Below, in pieces: positions 55,361-64,000 of a stretch of DNA of 64,000 nucleotides. Under the pieces are notes generated by a model. That model was not told the DNA's origin, did no database searches, and worked only from the letters and a program-made list of their open reading frames with translations. The stretch's first letter is position 1. Each line of letters starts with the position of its first letter. Both the position numbers and the translations under genes were made by a program. Origin of the DNA: Acinetobacter lactucae (GTDB lineage Bacteria > Pseudomonadota > Gammaproteobacteria > Pseudomonadales > Moraxellaceae); NCBI RefSeq assembly GCF_001605885.1, contig NZ_LRPE01000037.1:1-64000 (forward strand). The letters run 5' to 3'.

Positions 55361-55912
55361 ATGGCAAAGAACGTTCGTCCTTATCTTGAACACCACCCTC
55401 AAGTAGATTCAACCTGTTATATCGATGATATGGCGGTTGTGGTTGGTGACGTTAGCTTAGCTGAAAATGTTTCTGTCTGGCCTTTTGCAGTCATCCGTGG
55501 TGACGTAAATAGTATTCAAGTTGGCAAAAATAGTAACGTACAAGACCATTGTATGTTGCACGTTAGCCATAAAAATGACACTAAACCGAATGGTTCACCT
55601 CTGATTATTGGTGAAGATGTAACAGTTGGCCACCATGTGACCTTACATGGCTGCACCATCGGTAACCGTGTTTTAGTCGGAATCAATACCGTTATTTTAG
55701 ATGATGTGGTGATTGAAGATGATGTGATGATTGGTGCGGGAAGTTTAGTTCCGCCACGCAAAATCTTAAAAAGTGGTTATCTCTATGTAGGAAGTCCTGT
55801 ACAACAAGTACGACCACTCACCGAAAAGGAACTCGCATTTCTTCCTTATTCAGCAAGACATTATGTAAAAGTGCAAAATAATCATAAAGCTGCACAAGCA
55901 AATCAGGATTAA
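55361..55912 (+). CDS. Gamma carbonic anhydrase family protein (YrdA-like)
   Basis: 183 aa left-handed beta helix (hexapeptide repeats such as VGDVSLAENVSVWPFAVIRG). Zinc-ligand histidines are visible in NVQDHCMLHVSH and VGHHVTLHGCTIG. Members bind zinc; many show no measurable carbonic anhydrase activity, so the enzymatic role is uncertain. ATG 55361 is preferred: the longer frame from 55313 begins in the dacC terminator. Confidence 0.9.
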   Translation: MAKNVRPYLEHHPQVDSTCYIDDMAVVVGDVSLAENVSVWPFAVIRGDVNSIQVGKNSNVQDHCMLHVSHKNDTKPNGSPLIIGEDVTVGHHVTLHGCTIGNRVLVGINTVILDDVVIEDDVMIGAGSLVPPRKILKSGYLYVGSPVQQVRPLTEKELAFLPYSARHYVKVQNNHKAAQANQD

Positions 55913-55952
55913 TCATCTACCTTGTTTGTGAGTAATAAAAATTCTGCTTTTT

Positions 55953-55988
55953 AAACGATATGGTTTTGTCGTATTGCTCATATCGTTT
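55953..55988 (+). terminator. Hairpin downstream of the YrdA-like gene
   Basis: AAACGATATG and CATATCGTTT form a 10-bp stem with a 16-nt loop. No strong T-run follows. Confidence 0.5.
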
Positions 55989-56056
55989 AGCAGATCACCG
56001 TAGCCAAAAACCCCTAAATTTCGTATTATACGTCTTTTAAATCATGGTGCTTTTTT

Positions 56057-57683
<1,627 letters not shown>

Positions 57684-57696
57684 GGGAATGAATGGC

Positions 57697-58428
57697 ATGG
57701 TGGAGTTACCATTTCAACAATCACAAGCCTTGAATGTTCGACAAAACCGTGCCCTTGCCTTGGCTGGGGTATTTCAGGCCACCCAGCTCACCCATATGAC
57801 AGCCATGACGGGTCAGCAAAGTATTGGTGAAAGTGGTAACTTCTATTTTGAGTTGTTAATTAAAGCAAGTTTAAATATTCGCCCTACAGCCAATAATGGT
57901 GTTCAAACCTTAGATTTTTTTAATCAGTTAGCTGATATTTCTTTAGGGCTTAAAACACTCGAAAATTGTATTACTCAACCTTTTACAAACATGCCTAAAT
58001 CTCGCCTCCCAAAAATGGGCACGGCGAAACTTCCAATGTCCTACGCGATGTCGCTTTTACAGCTAGAAAAAAAGGTTTATAGCAACCCTGAATATGTCGC
58101 AATCATTGAAAAAGCTCAGCAGAAAATTTTAAAACAGCTTTCTTTTTTTGATAATAACTATTTACACCCAAGCATTTTAGCCAATTTGGCACAAACTTAT
58201 GTTGATACTGCTGGGCAGATTAACCCACGCATTTTAGTTCGTGGTAATGCAGAAGCCTTTAAAGATACCAACCATACTAACCGCATCCGTGCTTGTCTGT
58301 TTACTGGCTTGCAAATGGCCCATTTATGGCGACAACTCGGCGGTAGTTCGTGGAACATGATTTTTAGCAAACGTAAGTTGCTTCAGGATATTCAAGCACT
58401 TGCTCGTTTACAGTACCAAGTCGTTTAA
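57697..58428 (+). CDS. hflD: HflD homologue
   Basis: About 243 aa membrane-associated helical protein of the high-frequency-lysogenization family, known in E. coli to bind the lambda CII protein; its normal role is unclear. Start ATG 57697 is chosen because AAGGGA lies 9 nt before it. Upstream in-frame starts either overlap mnmA (57640) or abut the signal (57688). The context mnmA-hflD-purB is conserved in gammaproteobacteria. Confidence 0.92.
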   Translation: MVELPFQQSQALNVRQNRALALAGVFQATQLTHMTAMTGQQSIGESGNFYFELLIKASLNIRPTANNGVQTLDFFNQLADISLGLKTLENCITQPFTNMPKSRLPKMGTAKLPMSYAMSLLQLEKKVYSNPEYVAIIEKAQQKILKQLSFFDNNYLHPSILANLAQTYVDTAGQINPRILVRGNAEAFKDTNHTNRIRACLFTGLQMAHLWRQLGGSSWNMIFSKRKLLQDIQALARLQYQVV

Positions 58429-58474
58429 GACTATAAACGAGATTTTTTTAGTTTTATGTTTATTCCAACATTAA

Positions 58475-59872
<1,398 letters not shown>

Positions 59873-59885
59873 TTAAAAAGTTTAC

Positions 59886-59914
59886 AAAAAGCGGAGCTTA
59901 GGCTTCGCTTTTTT
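59886..59914 (+). terminator. purB terminator
   Basis: AAAAAGCGGAGC, loop TTAG, GCTTCGCTTTTTT (one G-T pair). Confidence 0.88.
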
Positions 59915-59951
59915 ATTACACTGATATAAATCACAATAAAGACTTTATAAA

Positions 59952-60590
59952 ATGATCGAAAAACAATTCAAACTTAAACACTATATTGCTCTTGGCCTGC
60001 TTTTGATTGCGATTGTCATTTCAGCTATTCAGCCTCTTGAATTTGAAGCCTATTTACTTCACCAAGTGGGCACTGTGTTTATGCTGATTTTGCTCTTTGT
60101 TATTTTTAAGAAGATTGGACTCGATTTTTTAAGTTTCACATTCTATTTGCTGTTTTTGCTCATCCATATTGTTGGTGCACACTATCTGTATTCATACGTC
60201 CCATACAATGATTGGATACAACAGGCATTCAATTTCAATTTAGATCAATATATGGGTTGGTCCCGTAATATGTATGATCGTTTGGTTCATCTTGCCTGTG
60301 GTGTTTTACTCTACCCTCTTACTTATCGCGTGTTTCAAGTGTGGTTACCCTCAGCAAAGCCAGTTAGTCTATTTTTGCTAGTGGTTCAATTTGTAATGGC
60401 ATCAAGTGTTTTATATGAACTTATTGAATGGGCAATCGCTATTGGATTATCTCCGGAAGAAGCTGAGAATTACAATGGACAACAAGGCGATATGTGGGAT
60501 GCCCATAAAGATATGCTGTTAGCGACCATTGGTGCCATTCTCTATGGAATTCCAGCACTCATGATTCCACCTAAAACAAATAACTCATAA
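59952..60590 (+). CDS. DUF2238 (YjdF-like) membrane protein
   Basis: 212 aa with about six hydrophobic segments. Conserved polar elements of the family are visible: MYDRLVHLACGVLLYPLTYR and LYELIEWAIA, and near the C-terminus QQGDMWDAHKDMLLATIGA. Function unknown. Monocistronic. Confidence 0.85.
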   Translation: MIEKQFKLKHYIALGLLLIAIVISAIQPLEFEAYLLHQVGTVFMLILLFVIFKKIGLDFLSFTFYLLFLLIHIVGAHYLYSYVPYNDWIQQAFNFNLDQYMGWSRNMYDRLVHLACGVLLYPLTYRVFQVWLPSAKPVSLFLLVVQFVMASSVLYELIEWAIAIGLSPEEAENYNGQQGDMWDAHKDMLLATIGAILYGIPALMIPPKTNNS

Positions 60591-60593
60591 ATA

Positions 60594-60618
60594 AAAAAGC
60601 GCTCAATGAGCGCTTTTT
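60594..60618. terminator. Bidirectional terminator before the Bap-like gene end
   Basis: AAAAAGCGCTCA and TGAGCGCTTTTT form a tight stem between convergent genes. Confidence 0.9.
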
Positions 60619-60629
60619 TTAAGACTATT

Positions 60630-62819
60630 TTAAACAACAGGATAGGTTTGTTCTAAAAGGCTTTGTAAAACTGAAGAATTTGTATCAGGTAGAACATGCT
60701 CAAGATTAGCTGTCGTATTGCTAGCGTTGGTAGGTATATCACTCTGATCATTTACCTGAGTAGGCTTTAATGCGGCTGAAGACAAAAGTGTTTCAATTGG
60801 GTCTGGTTCACTAGACGTAGAGCTTTTTAACAAATCATCTACTGGCACAGATTTCTGCTGCTGAGTATCCGTTTCATTTATTGTGCTATGTACTAACTTT
60901 AATGTATTTAACCCAACACTATCAGCAACAGATACAGTTTCTGTATGAGCAGTATCAACTACTACATCACTTAAACTTGCAGTCTTTGGAGCGACCACAT
61001 AAAACGTAAATGGCGAGCTCACTTCACTTGTAAGTCCTGCCGCATCTGTCTGAGTTAGAGTAATGGTATGTTTACCAATCGCTAAGTCTTTATCGAGCGT
61101 AAAGCTCCATGATCGACCACTACTTACATTTACAATCCCAATAGCAACACCATTATCATAAATGGTTAAAGTTGCATTTGCCTCACCAGAGCCTGTGAGC
61201 TTTGGTCTTGCATCATCAGTTTCTGAACCAGCAGTAATGGCGCCTTTTAGTGCACCAACATCATCATCCACACTGTTTAAGACAGGTTTTGCAGGTGGTG
61301 TGGTATCCTTAGTACCAATAATATCAAGAACCTCAGATTTATTTCCTGCACTATCAATAGCCGAAACTGAAGCATGTTTGTTATCAGTTAAAGCAGGCGA
61401 AATGGTAATTGTAAATTTGCCGTTTGCATCTGCCGTTCCCGTACCAATGACCTTACCTGTTGTATCTTTAATTTCAACTTTTGCATTTGCTTCGGTTGTA
61501 CCTGTTACCGTTGTGCCATCAGCATTGATTTGAGCAACGGGTTTATCAGGTGCAATAGAATCATAACTTGGAGAAATTTCTAAGGGCTTTGACGTATTAC
61601 CTGCCGCATCTTCAACAACAACGGTTGCCTTTTGTGATTCTTTTAATGCTGGGGAAAGCGTGATTTGAAATTCGCCCTGAGCGTTTGCGGTACCCGTACC
61701 AATCACTTTACCATCAGCATCTTTTATCTGAACTTTTGCATTAGGCTCAGTTTGTCCTTCAACCGTGGTACCTTCTTTATTGACTTCAATTAAAGGAACA
61801 TCTGGAGCGAAAGTATCCTTTCCGGCAATAATTTTAGTTGGTTCAGATTTATTGCCTGCAGCATCTTCAGCTATAACTTTTCCACCTGTGTCACTCGTCA
61901 ATGGAGGAGTAAGCTTTAAAGAAAAAATACCATCTTTATTTGCAGTTACAGTACCTAATACCTTATCACTAGCATCATAAACAGTAATTTTTGCATTTGC
62001 TTCGGCTTTACCAGTTACCAATGAGCCATCATCACTCAGCTGAGTTTGGGGAGCATCTGGAGCAATTGTGTCTTTACTACCAGTCACAACACCTGGTTTA
62101 GAAATATTACCAGCAGCATCCTCCGCTAAAACATTTAGTTTATTCCCGTTCGCTAAAGGCTTATCGAGTTTGATTGTAAAATTTCCACTTGCATCTGCAA
62201 CACCCGTTGCGACCATATTACCAGCAGCATCTTTAATATAAATTTTTGCATTTGCTTCGGCTTTACCAGTTACTGTAACAGTATCATCGGCAACAGTAGC
62301 GGTCGGTACCTCAGGGGCTAAGATATCTACAGGTCCTGAAGAATCATCTTTGTCATCTTTATCAAAAGCCCATAGGTATAAACCTTCAGCAGCTAAAACT
62401 GCCAAACCTGCTTTTAGGACGTTACCCATCGAAAAAGTTGGTGAATCATCAACTGCCATTGTCGAGGCTGGTTGACTGGTGCCGGTATAGGCTAAATCTG
62501 TGACATGGTTTAAACCTGTATAGTCGATCACCTTACCCTGAGCATCAAATTGTGCTTCCACAAATTTTCCATGTTCAGTCGGAAGAACAACCGAATGTTC
62601 TGTTGTATTCGTTGCTTCATTAAAGAAATTTTCTAAAACAAGGGTTTCACCATTTTTTAAATGGATGACTAGACTTCCACCCTGTTTTTCCACCGATGCT
62701 ATATCTTTTTGACTAACGCCAATTTGAATAATAGAAGGTTTATTTAAAACAACTTTATTGAGCTGACCATCTTGCAGAACGTCCAAACCCTCTTTGGATG
62801 CTACAATTATTCTTGTCAT
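60630..62819 (-). CDS. Bap-like surface protein with Ig-like repeats (BLP2-like)
   Basis: 729 aa. The N-terminal ~130 residues resemble the prefix of BapA/Bap-family adhesins (VVLNKPSIIQIGVS, SLVIHLKNGETLVLENFF), followed by a hydrophobic stretch (NVLKAGLAVLAAEGLYLWAF) and an acidic linker. About five bacterial Ig-like repeats follow, each with GKAEANAKI-type and EDAAGNxS-type motifs, four short (~85 aa) and one longer. The last ~110 residues are Ser/Thr/Asp-rich. It is far shorter than Bap (several thousand residues) and matches the size I recall for A. baumannii BLP2. No classical N-terminal signal peptide, as in type I-secreted adhesins. Confidence 0.72.
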   Translation of the reverse strand: MTRIIVASKEGLDVLQDGQLNKVVLNKPSIIQIGVSQKDIASVEKQGGSLVIHLKNGETLVLENFFNEATNTTEHSVVLPTEHGKFVEAQFDAQGKVIDYTGLNHVTDLAYTGTSQPASTMAVDDSPTFSMGNVLKAGLAVLAAEGLYLWAFDKDDKDDSSGPVDILAPEVPTATVADDTVTVTGKAEANAKIYIKDAAGNMVATGVADASGNFTIKLDKPLANGNKLNVLAEDAAGNISKPGVVTGSKDTIAPDAPQTQLSDDGSLVTGKAEANAKITVYDASDKVLGTVTANKDGIFSLKLTPPLTSDTGGKVIAEDAAGNKSEPTKIIAGKDTFAPDVPLIEVNKEGTTVEGQTEPNAKVQIKDADGKVIGTGTANAQGEFQITLSPALKESQKATVVVEDAAGNTSKPLEISPSYDSIAPDKPVAQINADGTTVTGTTEANAKVEIKDTTGKVIGTGTADANGKFTITISPALTDNKHASVSAIDSAGNKSEVLDIIGTKDTTPPAKPVLNSVDDDVGALKGAITAGSETDDARPKLTGSGEANATLTIYDNGVAIGIVNVSSGRSWSFTLDKDLAIGKHTITLTQTDAAGLTSEVSSPFTFYVVAPKTASLSDVVVDTAHTETVSVADSVGLNTLKLVHSTINETDTQQQKSVPVDDLLKSSTSSEPDPIETLLSSAALKPTQVNDQSDIPTNASNTTANLEHVLPDTNSSVLQSLLEQTYPVV
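61300..62280 (-). repeat. Tandem Ig-like repeat coding units
   Basis: Nucleotide-level repeats of about 250 bp encode the Ig-like units. The segments for EANAKV/I, GKVIGTGTA and EDAAGN recur with a few changes. They are a potential site for recombination and copy-number change. Confidence 0.7.
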
Positions 62820-63023
62820 TATTTCCTGTCCTAAATTTCAGTTATATTTTTAAATGTCTAACTTTTTAAATATTTCATTTAAAAGCTATTTTATTGCTGT
62901 TTAAAATATCAAAGTCAGGTGTTTATCACAATTCAAAAATTATATTTATCAATAATTATTTTTTACTTTCTATTAAAAATCTAAGCGTATTTAATAAGGC
63001 AACTGTGAATATTAACTTTATAA

Positions 63024-63050
63024 AAAAACCAGCATTTAAGCTGGTCTTTT
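63024..63050 (-). terminator. sohB terminator
   Basis: AAAACCAGC, loop, GCTGGTCTTTT, directly downstream of sohB on the minus strand. Confidence 0.82.
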
Positions 63051-63072
63051 ATAACATTTGAATTATATAAAC

Positions 63073-64000
63073 TTATAGTTTTGGATCACGTACCTGCACA
63101 AGCGTCGTATTGGCTTTTGCAAGGCTCTCCATTACTTTACTCATCACAGCTGGAATCAAACCATCTGCCATTTGCGCTGCTTGCAAACCTAGCTTTTCAC
63201 CCAAGGTCGCTTTCTTACGTGTATTAATGACGTATACATCGTGTTGGGGCAAAAGACCCAACAAATATTCATCAGATGTTTGCAGTTTATCAACAAGGTT
63301 TAAATCTAGCGCATCTTCACCATACCAATGCTCACCTGTAGCCACTTTATCAACATTAAGCTGTGGGCGATACTTTTCTACAAAGTGCTTAAATAACACA
63401 TGAGTTTGTTGTAGCTCTTCTTCAAACTTCGCTTTACCTTCAGGCGTATTTTCACCAAACATAGTTACAGTACGCTTATATTGCCCTGCTGTATAAAGCT
63501 CAAAGTCCACGTTATGTTCTTTTAAAAGACGATTAAAGTTTGGAACTTGAGCAACCACACCAATTGAACCCACAATAGCAAACGGCGCAGTAATAATTTC
63601 ATTTGCAATACATGCCATCATATAACCGCCACTTGCAGCGACCTTATCAACACAGATAGTCAAATGGAAACCTGCATCGCGTAAACGAACCAATTGAGCT
63701 GCTGCTAAACCATAACCATGGACCATACCGCCAGGGCTTTCAAGACGAACGACAACACGGTCACGTCCTGCTTTAGCAGTTGCTAAAATGAGGGTAATTT
63801 CTTCACGTAAGTTTTCAACTGCCGAAGCTTGGATATCGCCTTTGAAATCTAAAACAAAAATTTTCTGATTATTTTTACGGCGGATTTTTGCTTCTTTCAC
63901 AAGTTGTTGAGCTAATTGTAATAACTCTAAACGGCTTGCAGTTGTTTGTGCAATTTTTTTTCTCTGTTCATTTACACGTGCATTTAAATGACTAACACGT
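63073..64000 (-). CDS. sohB: SohB inner-membrane protease, 3' part
   Basis: Signal peptide peptidase A-like serine protease of family S49. The frame stays open to the right edge (residues before the GTG at 63900 read LELLQLAQQL without a stop), so the N-terminus with its membrane anchor lies outside the window; the GTG is not the true start. The visible domain contains RLESPGGMVHGYG, the nucleophile in VAASGGYMMA and the lysine in TAGQYKRT, so the catalytic dyad is intact. Confidence 0.93.
   Translation of the reverse strand, partial: RVSHLNARVNEQRKKIAQTTASRLELLQLAQQLVKEAKIRRKNNQKIFVLDFKGDIQASAVENLREEITLILATAKAGRDRVVVRLESPGGMVHGYGLAAAQLVRLRDAGFHLTICVDKVAASGGYMMACIANEIITAPFAIVGSIGVVAQVPNFNRLLKEHNVDFELYTAGQYKRTVTMFGENTPEGKAKFEEELQQTHVLFKHFVEKYRPQLNVDKVATGEHWYGEDALDLNLVDKLQTSDEYLLGLLPQHDVYVINTRKKATLGEKLGLQAAQMADGLIPAVMSKVMESLAKANTTLVQVRDPKL

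Noticed and set aside
61300..62280. Regular DNA repeats as a CRISPR array
   Set aside because: The repeats are ~250 bp, in frame, and encode Ig-like protein domains; there are no short identical repeats with spacers and no cas genes.
63073..63900. Short cytosolic SohB starting at GTG 63900
   Set aside because: The frame continues upstream to the window edge with SohB-like helical sequence, so the gene is cut by the window, not truncated.

Overview
The window is from an Acinetobacter genome, most likely A. baumannii or a close relative. The base composition is AT-rich, the complete acinetobactin siderophore locus is present except for its end gene basJ, and the housekeeping genes (SurE/NlpD, EF-P/EpmB, PurB, HflD, MnmA, a FimX-like regulator) and a Bap-like adhesin read as Acinetobacter proteins. 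No database search was possible; species and gene names rest on recognising sequences and gene order.

Bases 1-25260 hold the acinetobactin locus. On the minus strand lie basI (phosphopantetheinyl transferase), basH (thioesterase), barB/barA (ABC exporter), basG (histidine decarboxylase), basF (isochorismatase plus aryl carrier) and basE (DHB-AMP ligase). Next come basD (tandem cyclization NRPS) and basC (histamine N-hydroxylase) on plus, then bauA-bauB-bauE-bauC-bauD (uptake) on minus, basB (NRPS) on plus, basA (Thr adenylation) on minus, and bauF (reductase) on plus. Together these make N-hydroxyhistamine and 2,3-DHB, join them through threonine on the split NRPS BasD/BasA/BasB, export the product, reimport the ferric complex and release iron. 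Fur-box-like palindromes lie at the divergent promoters. Two small ORFs with strong ribosome binding sites sit inside the locus, one coupled to barA (51 aa) and one to bauD (43 aa). The carrier-like tails of BasA and BasD lack the serine that would bear phosphopantetheine.

Bases 25400-34850 are a variable stretch: a pirin, a tiny His/Gly-rich membrane protein, a DauR/YheO-type regulator beside a PLP-dependent hydroxyaspartate/threonine dehydratase, a remnant of an ornithine cyclodeaminase-like gene, a GlxA-type regulator, a periplasmic metallo-beta-lactamase-fold protein and a TetR regulator. Then comes a gene-poor region with two imperfect copies of a ~140 bp repeat around two small paralogous proteins and a cold shock protein. 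An AT-rich pair follows (heme-oxygenase-fold-like enzyme plus a YdcZ-type membrane protein), and then tRNA-Val(GAC).

Bases 35085-64000 are mostly core genes: cstA with its small ybdD partner, efp/epmB, a PilZ-like and FimX-like pair, rpmE, a bile acid:sodium symporter-family protein, gloA, an enlarged AmpG-like permease, a Lon-type protease, a LysR regulator, an NlpD-like protein, surE, two paralogous small exported proteins, dacC, a gamma carbonic anhydrase-like protein, a NUDIX hydrolase, mnmA, hflD, purB, a DUF2238 membrane protein, a Bap-like surface protein with Ig-like repeats, and the 3' part of sohB, which runs off the right edge.
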